From: Rothia terrae
Lineage (GTDB): Bacteria > Actinomycetota > Actinomycetes > Actinomycetales > Micrococcaceae
Direction: 5' to 3'
DNA: 64,000 nucleotides
Assembly: GCF_012396615.1 (NCBI RefSeq)
Contig: NZ_JAAXPV010000007.1
Location: 58,068-122,067, forward strand
A model generated the notes under the pieces. The model made no database searches and was not told where the DNA came from. It saw nothing but the letters and a program-made list of their open reading frames with translations. Below, one piece after another: positions 1 to 8,272 of this stretch (the first letter of the stretch is position 1; each line of letters starts with the position of its first letter). A program made the position numbers and the translations under genes.

Positions 1-1090
1 GAATCATGTAAGAGACACCGGACATCAGCGCCTTGTAGATGCGCTTGCCCCATGAACCGTTTTCATCAGCGGAATCAGCGGTTTCTGAGGCAGCACCCGC
101 GCCCGATACACGACGACCTGAGGGGTTATCGGCTTCTGCCAGAGCGTTCTTAATGAGCTGCTCGGGTTCATCGATACCGCGCTTGACGGGTACCTCAACG
201 TAGGGCTTGCCCGCAAAACGCTCGCGTCCACGAACGGGAACGTCAACAGCGAAGACAACGGCGTCAGCAGCGTCAATGTCAGTCTGAGTGAGCTTGTCAC
301 CACCGGAAGAACCCTGCGGCTCTACCTTGAAGTCAACGCCCATGTCTTCAGCGGCATATGTCAGGCCGTCTGCTGCCATGTAGGTGTGCGCGATGCCGGT
401 GGGGCATGCGGTGATAGCTACAACCTTACGACGTGCGCCAGAAGCTACGGGGGTTGCGTTCGCCTCGGTGGATGCTACGCCCGCGGTGTTATCGGCAGTG
501 TGAGTATCTGCGTTAGCACCTGCTGCAACAGAACCCGCAGCCACAGATGCGGCACCGGCAGTAGCAGCGCCAGCCGAGGTAGTTGAGGGTGACTGCTGGG
601 CAGCTGCCTGCTCAGCGGTGCGCTCAGAACCATCAGCGTTAACGCCGAGGGCATCATTCACCAAATCTACGACTTCCTGCTCAGTCTGAGCTTCGCGTAA
701 AGCCTTAGTGAAAGACTTCTTCATCAGTGAGCGAGCCATCTTCGACAGAATTTTCAGGTGAGCCTGATCGCCATCTGCAGGAGCAGCAATGAAGAAAATA
801 AGGTCGGCTGCGCCGTCCTTAGCACCAAAATCAACGCCGGGGTTAGGACGGGCCATCGCCAGTGTCGGTTCGGTAACTGCCTCGCTACGGCAGTGAGGAA
901 TCGCAATACCACCGGGAATACCGGTATCGGTCTTTGATTCACGTGCTTTTGCGTCCGAGTACAGTGTTTCAAAACTGTGCGCGCGACCAGCATTCACAAC
1001 GGATGTCACCAGGTGTTCAATCACGTTAAAACGTGATTCACCGAGGTTCTTGTCGAGCGTGACAAGATCCGCAGTGATAAGTGCAGACAT
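1..1090 (-). CDS. fruA: PTS fructose transporter subunit IIABC, 3' part outside window
   Basis: Fructose-specific phosphotransferase permease that imports fructose as fructose 1-phosphate across the cytoplasmic membrane. The 363 visible codons hold an EIIA-type domain (about 1-150) with the phosphorylatable His66 in GIAIPH, an Ala/Ser/Thr-rich linker (about 155-220), an EIIB domain whose phosphocysteine is Cys229 in TACPTGIAHTY, and the first residues of the membrane EIIC domain (WGKRIYKALMSGVSYMI). The ATG at 1090 is preceded by AAGGAGG. It lies 69 bases downstream of fruK in the same operon. The remainder of EIIC lies beyond the left edge, so intactness cannot be judged. Confidence 0.95.
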   Translation of the reverse strand, partial: MSALITADLVTLDKNLGESRFNVIEHLVTSVVNAGRAHSFETLYSDAKARESKTDTGIPGGIAIPHCRSEAVTEPTLAMARPNPGVDFGAKDGAADLIFFIAAPADGDQAHLKILSKMARSLMKKSFTKALREAQTEQEVVDLVNDALGVNADGSERTAEQAAAQQSPSTTSAGAATAGAASVAAGSVAAGANADTHTADNTAGVASTEANATPVASGARRKVVAITACPTGIAHTYMAADGLTYAAEDMGVDFKVEPQGSSGGDKLTQTDIDAADAVVFAVDVPVRGRERFAGKPYVEVPVKRGIDEPEQLIKNALAEADNPSGRRVSGAGAASETADSADENGSWGKRIYKALMSGVSYMI

Positions 1091-1159
1091 GTGCTCCTCC
1101 TTAGAAGATGTCTCTCATAGGGGTGGTGCGCGCACAAAGACGCGCGAAAGATTGAAGTT

Positions 1160-2122
1160 TTACAGCGACAGCTCGCGTACCGTGACGGCCTCGGGAGTTG
1201 TCTGGGCAAGGGTGGGCACCTGAGTGCCGGGCAAAGATGCAGCAGCTGAGCCGTGTGCAACTGCCTGAATCAGGCAATCCACGGGAGCTTTACCCTGCTC
1301 GCTTGCAATCAGGTAACCTGCCAACGATGAATCGCCCGCGCCCACAGTGGAACGCACCTTTACGGGAGCGTGCTGAGCGTGCCAAGCACCGTCTTTAGTC
1401 ACCAGAACTGCGCCCTTGCCGCCCAAGGTCGCCAAGACAACATCGATGCCGCGCTCCACAAGTTCGCGCGCAGTGCGGGCAGTAAGTTCAGGGTTGCCTT
1501 CTAGCTCATCGGCTGCCTCGGGACGGCCAACGAGCTCCGCAAGCTCCTCAGCGTTGGGCTTGATGAGGTTGGGCATACCGTCCTGACCGTTGACCGCATC
1601 GCGCAACGCAGCGCCAGAGGTATCAACAGCAATAGAGGGTGCCTTCTCCCCCAGTGCCTCGCGGATAGCGCGACCAACAACGGAGTAGTAATCGCTCGGG
1701 ATACCGGGAGGCAAGGAGCCAGCTAGAACCAGCCACGATGCGTCCTGAGTCTCCTGGATCAGAAGACGAGTGAGCTGCTGCTGGGCAACATCATTCAGCG
1801 GAGTACCCGGCGCATTGATCTTGGTGGTGGTGCCATCGGGCTCAACAATGGTGATGTTGGAGCGAATGGGCTCGCCAGTTGGCAAGTTCTCGCACGCAAC
1901 ATTGTCTTCAGCCAGGCGCACCAACACAGCGTCGGTATCATCACCGGGCAAAACGGCGGTGGTTTCAAACCCTGAGTTCTGAAGCGCACGAGAAATATTG
2001 ACGCCCTTGCCACCCGGGTCTTCAACAGCACGCTCAGCACGGATAACTGCATCGCGGGTGAGAACGCCGGGAATCTCTACAGTGCGGTCCATGCTCGGAT
2101 TCGCGGTTAGTGTAACAATCAT
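1160..2122 (-). CDS. fruK: 1-phosphofructokinase
   Basis: Phosphorylates fructose 1-phosphate to fructose 1,6-bisphosphate with ATP, the second step of PTS fructose use. The 320-aa protein is full length for the PfkB/LacC family: it opens with IVTLTANPSMDRT, has the GGKGVNIS substrate-binding stretch near residue 38, and the GAGDS motif with the catalytic Asp near residue 260. Its ATG overlaps the stop of fruR (ATGA), which indicates translational coupling, and fruA follows. Confidence 0.96.
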   Translation of the reverse strand: MIVTLTANPSMDRTVEIPGVLTRDAVIRAERAVEDPGGKGVNISRALQNSGFETTAVLPGDDTDAVLVRLAEDNVACENLPTGEPIRSNITIVEPDGTTTKINAPGTPLNDVAQQQLTRLLIQETQDASWLVLAGSLPPGIPSDYYSVVGRAIREALGEKAPSIAVDTSGAALRDAVNGQDGMPNLIKPNAEELAELVGRPEAADELEGNPELTARTARELVERGIDVVLATLGGKGAVLVTKDGAWHAQHAPVKVRSTVGAGDSSLAGYLIASEQGKAPVDCLIQAVAHGSAAASLPGTQVPTLAQTTPEAVTVRELSL

Positions 2123-2910
2123 GCGATGAGCACCTCTACATTTGATTCTTCGAGGGCAGCAGCAAGCTCGCCCTCCGGGGCTTTATCGGTGATGAGGGTA
2201 TCGATATCCTCAAGACCTGCAAAACGAACGAGTGACTCTTGAGCGAACTTGGCAGAATCGCACAGAAGAACAACTCGGCGCGCTGATTTTACGATTGCTG
2301 TTTTCACGATTGCCTCGTTCAATCCCGGGGTGCTAAGACCAAATTCGGGATCGAGACCGTTCACGCCGATGAAAGCGATGTCGGGTCGAATCGTTGAAAA
2401 ATGCTCAGCAGCGCGCGCGCCCACTGCTGCCCACGTCATCTTGCGTAGTTGCCCGCCCACGAGGTCAAGGACGACGCCGTCCGCCTCTGCAAGCTTGACA
2501 GCAATGTGCAGAGCGTGGGTAATAATCAGGCGATCAGCACCTGACTTTAAACTGAAATTTTCACTCGCGATACGGTCGGCAAGAATCTCGATAGTGGTAC
2601 CGGCGTCCAAGACAACAGCGCCAACATCTGAGTCTCGCAACAGCTCGTATGCCTTATGAGCGATACGCTGCTTCTCGGGTGTGTTCATGCTCTGGCGTAG
2701 AGCTATTGAAGATTCAACCGAGGTGGACTGTTCAACAGTTACAGCACCACCGTGCACACGACGTAACTTGCCCTCAGACTCTAAAGCGGCCAAGTCACGA
2801 CGCACGGTTTCCATCGTGACTTCGTATCGTCGTGCCAAATCAGCACCGTTAACGCGTCGAGCGGAAGCTACGAGCTTCGCTATTTCAGCACGGCGTTCTT
2901 CAGCGAACAT
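2119..2910 (-). CDS. fruR: DeoR-family transcriptional regulator of the fructose operon
   Basis: DeoR-type repressor, 263 aa. The N-terminal winged helix (about 1-57) carries the family signature VTMETVRRDLAALESEGKLRRVHGGA. The C-terminal part is the sugar-phosphate sensing fold (DeoRC), with VVLDAGTT and the Gly-Asn-Gly-like FIGVNGLD stretch. As first gene of fruR-fruK-fruA it most likely autoregulates the operon in response to fructose 1-phosphate or fructose 1,6-bisphosphate, as in related actinobacteria. The effector is inferred from the family and not visible in the sequence. Confidence 0.93.
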   Translation of the reverse strand: MFAEERRAEIAKLVASARRVNGADLARRYEVTMETVRRDLAALESEGKLRRVHGGAVTVEQSTSVESSIALRQSMNTPEKQRIAHKAYELLRDSDVGAVVLDAGTTIEILADRIASENFSLKSGADRLIITHALHIAVKLAEADGVVLDLVGGQLRKMTWAAVGARAAEHFSTIRPDIAFIGVNGLDPEFGLSTPGLNEAIVKTAIVKSARRVVLLCDSAKFAQESLVRFAGLEDIDTLITDKAPEGELAAALEESNVEVLIA

Positions 2911-2962
2911 GAAACTACCTTTTGTGTGGAGTTTGACCTTTAGAGCGGTCCTTATACATTTG

Positions 2963-2992
2963 ATTTTATGTGGGTTTTTGTTGTTCAGTCAA
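2963..2992 (-). promoter_or_regulatory. Putative promoter of the fru operon
   Basis: On the minus strand TTGACT (2992-2987) and TAAAAT (2968-2963) are separated by 18 bases and lie about 55-80 bases upstream of the fruR start. This is a sigma-70-type match in the right place. No clear FruR operator palindrome was recognised. Confidence 0.45.
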
Positions 2993-3008
2993 TGCGAAGC
3001 GCGCTGAT

Positions 3009-3485
3009 TTAACCTTTTCTTGGTTGCGTTTTTCGCGGATTATGTTGTTTTTTCACTCGAGTTCTTAAGCTATTGAGCACCCACGCCAATAAAGCTCCTA
3101 CGAGCGCACCCAAAGTATTGGCCATGATATCCCACCAGGAACTTGTTCGCTCCGGCATAAAAAACTGTACTGACTCGATAAATACAGAAGCACAAAAACC
3201 ACACACGGCGGCTATAAAACGCAACCGCGCGGGCAACACAAAAAACAACAAGAAACCAAACGGAACGAACATCACCACGTTGGAGAGCCATTCGATACTC
3301 GAATAGTCCACCCATCCCGGTAAAAATCCTTCGGCGCGTCCTCGATCGATAAAATCAACCAGCGCACCGCCAGCGGCATTGTCATCGACGTGAGCTGGCC
3401 AGAACACGACAAAAACTAGCGCTATCGCATAGAGCGATAACGCTAGATGAAGCATTTTTTGAGGTCGAGGTAACGACGCTGCCAC
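3009..3485 (-). CDS. VanZ-family membrane protein
   Basis: Small integral membrane protein (158 aa) with four hydrophobic segments and the VanZ hallmarks: a conserved region after TM1 (DFIDRGRAEGF), NVVMFVPFGFLL, then ESVQFFMPERTSSWWDIMANTLGALVG split across TM3-TM4. VanZ proteins have been linked to teicoplanin tolerance, but most housekeeping homologues have no known role. The start is GTG and overlaps by one base the TAG of the upstream histidine phosphatase, so the two are translationally coupled. The C-terminus is a basic cytoplasmic tail. Confidence 0.85.
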   Translation of the reverse strand: MAASLPRPQKMLHLALSLYAIALVFVVFWPAHVDDNAAGGALVDFIDRGRAEGFLPGWVDYSSIEWLSNVVMFVPFGFLLFFVLPARLRFIAAVCGFCASVFIESVQFFMPERTSSWWDIMANTLGALVGALLAWVLNSLRTRVKKQHNPRKTQPRKG

Positions 3486-4087
3486 TAGACCTTCAGCATC
3501 GGTTCGTTATCGACGTCCCACGCGAACAGACCGTCCAGCGGCATATCATGAGGAATCGCGTTTTCGATGGGCGAAGGTACTTCTGCTCCGCGGGCTGCTG
3601 AGAGAGTACGACGAATTAGGCTGCCGTGCGATACAGCAATGACGCGTTTTCCCGGGTAGTCACGCACGATTTGGCGCAGGGTGCGAACGCCGCGGGTAAA
3701 GACATCGCGTTCTGGCTCAACGCCGCTGTAGAACTTTTCTGGATGCGCGCGTTGCTCAGCGGGAATATCAAGCCCCTCCGCCTCGCCGTAGGAACGCTCT
3801 TCAAGACCGGGGTAAGTGCGGTCAACTTCTAGCCCGAAGTAGCTGCCAATAACCTGCGCGGTTTCGTATGCACGAGACAGCGGTGAAGAAACCAGCACAT
3901 CGAATTCAAAACCCTCTTCAACCAGCTTTTTGCCGGTTTCATGGGCTTGTTCGCGTCCTCGATCATTCAGCGGGATATCGCTGGAGCCCTGCATCTTCTT
4001 CGCTTTGTTCCAGTCTGTCTGACCGTGGCGAATCACTAGCAGGGCGCCGCCGCCTAAATCTTTGGTCAGTTCTTCAGCTCGTACCAT
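3485..4087 (-). CDS. Histidine phosphatase family protein (phosphoglycerate-mutase-like)
   Basis: 200-aa member of the histidine phosphatase superfamily, branch 1. The phosphoacceptor motif RHGQTDWN lies near residues 20-27, the SPLSRAYETAQ stretch follows, the acid donor region is EERSYGEAEG, and the second catalytic His is in AVSHGS. Sequence cannot tell a small-molecule phosphatase from a mutase; the short length favours a phosphatase such as a CobC- or GpmB-like enzyme. It is paralogous to the adjacent upstream gene and coupled to the VanZ gene downstream. Confidence 0.88.
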   Translation of the reverse strand: MVRAEELTKDLGGGALLVIRHGQTDWNKAKKMQGSSDIPLNDRGREQAHETGKKLVEEGFEFDVLVSSPLSRAYETAQVIGSYFGLEVDRTYPGLEERSYGEAEGLDIPAEQRAHPEKFYSGVEPERDVFTRGVRTLRQIVRDYPGKRVIAVSHGSLIRRTLSAARGAEVPSPIENAIPHDMPLDGLFAWDVDNEPMLKV

Positions 4088-4113
4088 GTGTTCTTTCCTT
4101 CTACGCGTGTGGC

Positions 4114-4701
4114 TTATTGACCGTTCAATAGCTGTTTTTTAGATTCTGCGGTGAGCTCAGTGACGCTGGCGTTCGCGGGAACCTCGAAGACCTCACCCAC
4201 CAGCGAACTCATTGTTTTGGCAATCCACATGCCGTGGGTGACGATAATCAGGTTCTTGTCGCCATGTTGCTCAAGAACCTGACGCAGAGCCTCAAGGTTT
4301 CGTTGCACGAAGGCGTCCATCGGCTCAATGTCAGCAAAATTTTCATCCATGTGTTGCCAGTTCTCGGGCGTTACCACCTGCCCTTCAGCCTCGCCAAAGA
4401 AGCGCTCCATCAAACCATCATGAGTACCGATGACAGGAAGCTCAAGAGACTCAGCAATAATCTGCCCGGTCTCAGCTGCCCGCGATAACGGCGAGGTGAG
4501 AACAGCATCCCACGCAAAATCAGGCTCGCTCTGTGCCCGCATCAGCGCAAAATCACTCAAGTGAGCGGCAGCCTCAGCAGCCTGCTCCCGTCCCGTAGCA
4601 TTCAAAGGAATATCAGACTGTCCCTGAAAACGATGTTCGAGATTCCAGTTGGTTTGACCGTGACGAATAAATACGTGAGTTTTCTCGTGGAATTGAGGCA
4701 T
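4114..4701 (-). CDS. Histidine phosphatase family protein, tandem paralogue
   Basis: 195-aa histidine phosphatase with RHGQTNWNLEHRFQG near the N-terminus, TSPLSRAAETG, a FFGEAEG acid region and VTHG for the second His. It differs enough from its downstream neighbour that the two probably act on different phosphoesters. First gene of a likely three-gene leftward unit (phosphatase, phosphatase, VanZ). It is divergent from the HAD hydrolase at 4799, sharing a 97-base intergenic space. Confidence 0.88.
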   Translation of the reverse strand: MPQFHEKTHVFIRHGQTNWNLEHRFQGQSDIPLNATGREQAAEAAAHLSDFALMRAQSEPDFAWDAVLTSPLSRAAETGQIIAESLELPVIGTHDGLMERFFGEAEGQVVTPENWQHMDENFADIEPMDAFVQRNLEALRQVLEQHGDKNLIIVTHGMWIAKTMSSLVGEVFEVPANASVTELTAESKKQLLNGQ

Positions 4702-4798
4702 ACAAGCATTATCGCATTTAAGTTATATCCACCGCATACAGCGCAGAGCGTAACCTATACCTCTATTCTCCTCGCGTAAACATGAAACAATAGAGACT

Positions 4799-5515
4799 AT
4801 GTTTGAGCTTTCTACTCCCTCTGACTGGTACCCCACCTGCGCAGTCTTTGATTGCGACGGTGTTCTCCTTGACTCAGAATCCACATGGCAAGAAGTACAA
4901 GATGAGTTGTGCGCTCACTATAACGTCACCTTTGACGCAGAAACTGAGGACGCTCTCGTCGGCTCAGCAGCGATTGACTTCGCCAAAACCCTCGCTGAAT
5001 TTTCTCAGCCCGAAGGTGCCAGCGCCGAAGAGAAAAAAGCTCATGAAAAGAGCGTGATTGACCACGTGTTTGAGGTCGAATCAGAAATGCTCAAGCGCGA
5101 TATTGACCCTGTCGAAGGTTCACTCGAAACTATTGCTAAGCTATCGCGCATCATTCCGGTGGCAGTTGCTTCTAACTCATCGGGTGAACTCCTGACCCAT
5201 AAGATGCAGACCTTCGGTTTCGATCAGTACCTCACCACCTGGGTTTCGGCAGATGACGTAAAAAACCCCAAGCCCTCCCCCGATATGTACCTTGAAGCGG
5301 TGCGACGCCTGGGCGGAGATCCTCAGTACGCGCTCACCGTTGAAGATTCCAAAGCCGGTGCACGCGCTGCGCAGGGTGCTGGAACTCAGACCATGATTTA
5401 CGTGGGGCACGGCGAGACCGGTGCGCAAGGTAACGGTATCTTCAGTTCGTTCAACGACCCCGACTTCCAGGCTCAGATTGATGAATGGTTGGAAAAGTCC
5501 GAAGCTAACAAGTAG
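4799..5515 (+). CDS. HAD-family hydrolase (beta-phosphoglucomutase/phosphatase type)
   Basis: 238-aa HAD superfamily IA enzyme. The nucleophile motif is FDCDGVLLDSE with Asp18 and the general acid/base Asp20. A helical cap follows, then motif II (VAVASNSS), the Lys of motif III in NPKPSPDMYLEA, and the Mg-binding acidic motif IV VEDSKAG. It probably removes phosphate from a sugar phosphate or similar metabolite; the substrate cannot be read from the sequence. ATG at 4799 lies 97 bases from the divergent phosphatase. Confidence 0.88.
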   Translation: MFELSTPSDWYPTCAVFDCDGVLLDSESTWQEVQDELCAHYNVTFDAETEDALVGSAAIDFAKTLAEFSQPEGASAEEKKAHEKSVIDHVFEVESEMLKRDIDPVEGSLETIAKLSRIIPVAVASNSSGELLTHKMQTFGFDQYLTTWVSADDVKNPKPSPDMYLEAVRRLGGDPQYALTVEDSKAGARAAQGAGTQTMIYVGHGETGAQGNGIFSSFNDPDFQAQIDEWLEKSEANK

Positions 5516-5554
5516 CACCAGGCTACGCTTTTATTTTTCACAAGGAGGTGAAAC

Positions 5555-6262
5555 ATGAGCTCTGATAAAGATGCCAACGCCAACCCACGCCCGGCAACTA
5601 AGTACGGGTTGCGCTATGAAGATTTGAGCGACGAAGACCGCGAGTTCTTCAGACCTTTCTGGCAAGAGCCAGAACCGCACCCCAACTTTGTAGTACACGA
5701 TGAGAACCTGGTGCGTGCCCGCGTCCGCATGGCAACGGGGCTCAGTTTCACCCTGGTTCTGGTTGGAATACTGCTCACCCTCGCGCTCGCTGCCTCTCAG
5801 CTACCGTTGTTGGCGGGGGCAAGCGTCGTTGTAGCGGGGCTAGGTCTCTTTGGGCTGGTTGCTGTTCGACGACGCTTGTTCGCGTGGTTACGTGTGCCAG
5901 GTTCTCCACCGCCTACCAGGAACAAGAAGGCGCGCTGGTTCTGGCTACCCCACACAATCGTCATCATCTCAGTGCTGTGTATGGTGGCAAGCTTTGCGGT
6001 GGTTCCCCAGTTTGTAACTCACCTGGATGAGCTACACCAGCGTGCGTGGAGCATTTTCTTCGCCGAATTCGGCTTCTTCGGTCTGTTGGTGGCGGCGCTC
6101 ATGTATGGCCTGATTGCTCTTGCCGCGTATTCAAAACACGACGATGATGAGCGCATCATGCGTCCTACCGACTACGCCGAGCAGATGCTTGAAAAGGATT
6201 TGCGAAAAAGAAGCGGCGATGATTTCTACGATTCAGACTGGATTACCGGCAAACGACGCTAG
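5555..6262 (+). CDS. Four-segment membrane protein of unknown function
   Basis: 235-aa protein I do not recognise. It starts 39 bases after the HAD gene behind a strong AAGGAGG site. An acidic N-terminus (YGLRYEDLSDEDREFFRPFW, about 20-40) is followed by two paired hydrophobic helices (about 65-105), a basic loop, and two more helices (about 130-185). The C-terminus is charged and soluble with DEER and DFYDSDW stretches. Co-transcription with the HAD gene is likely. A strong stem-loop follows. Confidence 0.7.
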   Translation: MSSDKDANANPRPATKYGLRYEDLSDEDREFFRPFWQEPEPHPNFVVHDENLVRARVRMATGLSFTLVLVGILLTLALAASQLPLLAGASVVVAGLGLFGLVAVRRRLFAWLRVPGSPPPTRNKKARWFWLPHTIVIISVLCMVASFAVVPQFVTHLDELHQRAWSIFFAEFGFFGLLVAALMYGLIALAAYSKHDDDERIMRPTDYAEQMLEKDLRKRSGDDFYDSDWITGKRR

Positions 6263-6279
6263 CTAAGACCTCGTTAATA

Positions 6280-6351
6280 ACAAAGTGACCACGTAACCGT
6301 CAAAATCCGCTGCTTTTCGGCAGTATTTTGATGGTTACGTGGTCACTTTGT
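6280..6351. terminator. Long stem-loop, repeat family 1 copy A, between convergent genes
   Basis: Two 27-base arms (6280-6306 and 6325-6351) pair with a single G-T wobble, enclosing an inner small hairpin. It separates the rightward gene ending at 6262 from leftward metI ending at 6366, so it can terminate in both directions. The arm begins ACAAAGTGACCACG; the core GTGACCAC...GTGGTCAC recurs at 37475-37536 and 45922-45983, so it belongs to a dispersed family. Confidence 0.8.
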
Positions 6352-6365
6352 GTAAGAGGTGTTTT

Positions 6366-7040
6366 TTATCGGCGCATGACCTTGCGTGCCAGCAGGTTAC
6401 CGATGAGCTGAACCAGCTGCACCAGCACAATAATGACTGCCACAACAGTCCAGGTAATCATGTCGTTGAAGCGCTGGTAGCCATCGACAAGCGCGAGCTT
6501 ACCCAAGCCGCCACCGCCGATGTAGCCCGCCATTGCAGACATATCGACAACGCCAATCACCAAGAAGGTGTAACCCAGAATCAGTGGGCCAAGAGCCTCG
6601 GGGATCATGACGTTGAAGAGGATGCGTGACTTAGACGCGCCCATTGCGCGGGCAGCTTCTACAACACCCGGGTCAATCGACACCATGTTCTGCTCAACGA
6701 TGCGAGCAATGGCAAAGACAGCACCAACACACATCGCAAAAATCGCGGCGTTAGTGCCCAAACGGGTGCCGACCACAGCAGAGGTTGCCGGTCCCAGAGC
6801 CGCCAGCAAAATGATGAACGGAATGGGGCGAACAACGTTCACCAAGAAGTTCAGAACAATGTTGATGGGACGGTTAGCAAGAATATTGCCCTGACGTGTG
6901 GTGTACAGCAAAGCGCCGAGCACCAAGCCGATCAGACCCGCGATGAGCATGGTCATTGAAACCATGAACAGGGTTTCTTGCAACGCCGGAATCAGCTTAT
7001 TGGGAATGAAGGTATCCCAGTTGACGTCTGAGAGTGACAT
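6366..7040 (-). CDS. metI: Methionine ABC transporter permease
   Basis: 224-aa inner-membrane subunit of the methionine uptake transporter. It has five hydrophobic helices and the permease EAA loop (EAARAMGASKSRILFNVMIP) that docks on MetN. Length and order are typical of the MetI family. Its ATG overlaps the metN stop by one base (TAATG), indicating coupled translation. Last gene of metQ-metN-metI. Confidence 0.95.
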   Translation of the reverse strand: MSLSDVNWDTFIPNKLIPALQETLFMVSMTMLIAGLIGLVLGALLYTTRQGNILANRPINIVLNFLVNVVRPIPFIILLAALGPATSAVVGTRLGTNAAIFAMCVGAVFAIARIVEQNMVSIDPGVVEAARAMGASKSRILFNVMIPEALGPLILGYTFLVIGVVDMSAMAGYIGGGGLGKLALVDGYQRFNDMITWTVVAVIIVLVQLVQLIGNLLARKVMRR

Positions 7041-8095
7041 TAACGAACCACCTGTACTCGGGTTACGGTTTGGAGTTCAGCGACAACAGCATCGATGTTG
7101 ATGATGTCGCCGATGAGTTCAAGGGTGAGGGTGCCATATGTTTTACCTTGCAGAGTTTCAAGGCCGCCTTGGACGATGTTGAAGCGGACGCGTCGCTCGT
7201 TGAGTCGAGAGAGCACCTGACCGAGTCGATCGTTGCCCTCGGTGATTTCAACGTTGATGAGGTAGCCCTTATGACGCTGCTTGAGATCATTTGCTTCTTC
7301 ACCGGTAGGTGAGGTCTTGACCGTGGTAGCAACAAAGCGCTGAGCTGTTGCGGTTTGCGGGGCTGAGAAGACGTCGTAGACGTTACCGAGTTCGACTACA
7401 CGGCCCTTCTCCATAACGGCAACGCGGTCGGCAATCGATGAGACAACGTCCATCTCGTGCGTAATGACCACGATAGTGATGCCGAGTTCGTTGTTGACGC
7501 GCTTGAGAAGCTCAAGGACCTCTTGAGTGGTTTCGGGGTCAAGCGCTGAGGTTGACTCATCAGCCAGCAAAAGGGTGGGTGAAGTTGCCAGCGCGCGTGC
7601 AATACCAACGCGTTGCTTCTGACCGCCGGAAAGCTGATCAGGGTAATTCTTAGCTTTATCAGCAAGACCAACGAACTGCAGCATCTCAGCGACGCGTGCC
7701 TTGCGCTTCGCCTTATCCCAGCCAGCTACCTTCAGCGGAAATTCGACGTTGGCAGCTACTGTGCGAGAGTTCATCAGGTTGAACTGCTGAAAGATCATAC
7801 CGATGTTAGTGCGAGCCTCGCGCAACTGAGATTCGCGCTTGCCGGAGACTTCAAAACCATCAACAATCAGGTTGCCGCTGGTAGTTTCTTCCAAACCGTT
7901 GATAAGACGTACAAGGGTTGACTTGCCTGCGCCCGAGTAGCCGATAATCGCAAAAATTTCACCGCGATTGATGGTCATCGATACGTCGTTGACGGCCGTG
8001 ACCAGGTTTTTTCCGACCTTAAATTCTTTAGTGACGTTTTTGAGCTCAACCATTTCGGTTGCGCCGCGAGAAGCGGTCTGAGGTACTTGGCTCAT
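7040..8095 (-). CDS. metN: Methionine ABC transporter ATP-binding protein
   Basis: 351-aa ATPase that powers methionine import. Walker A is GYSGAGKST (52-60), the signature is LSGGQKQR, and Walker B is LLLADE. A C-terminal NIL/ferredoxin-like regulatory domain (about 275-351) senses intracellular methionine in characterised homologues. The start ATG follows a 177-base spacer downstream of metQ containing a stem-loop at 8185-8252. Confidence 0.96.
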   Translation of the reverse strand: MSQVPQTASRGATEMVELKNVTKEFKVGKNLVTAVNDVSMTINRGEIFAIIGYSGAGKSTLVRLINGLEETTSGNLIVDGFEVSGKRESQLREARTNIGMIFQQFNLMNSRTVAANVEFPLKVAGWDKAKRKARVAEMLQFVGLADKAKNYPDQLSGGQKQRVGIARALATSPTLLLADESTSALDPETTQEVLELLKRVNNELGITIVVITHEMDVVSSIADRVAVMEKGRVVELGNVYDVFSAPQTATAQRFVATTVKTSPTGEEANDLKQRHKGYLINVEITEGNDRLGQVLSRLNERRVRFNIVQGGLETLQGKTYGTLTLELIGDIINIDAVVAELQTVTRVQVVR

Positions 8096-8184
8096 TTATT
8101 ACCTTCACATGTGTTGGGGTCTCATAGCGGGCGTACCCGCGCTAGCTTACCTGTATCTCAGCGCGTAAGCCAATGACAGCAAAA

Positions 8185-8252
8185 TGCGGTATCCGGTCAG
8201 TCTTTCGCCATGTCAGAAACTGGTATGAAGGCTGTGTTTTCCGGCTACCGCA
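8185..8252. promoter_or_regulatory. Intercistronic inverted repeat between metQ and metN
   Basis: Twelve-base arms (8185-8196 and 8241-8252, TGCGGTATCCGG type) pair with one G-T mismatch around a 44-base loop, in the 177-base gap between metQ and metN. It could attenuate or protect the message so that the binding protein is made in excess, as is common when a binding-protein gene comes first. No known riboswitch was recognised in it. Confidence 0.4.
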
Positions 8253-8272
8253 TCATTGCGTAGTTGAAAGAA

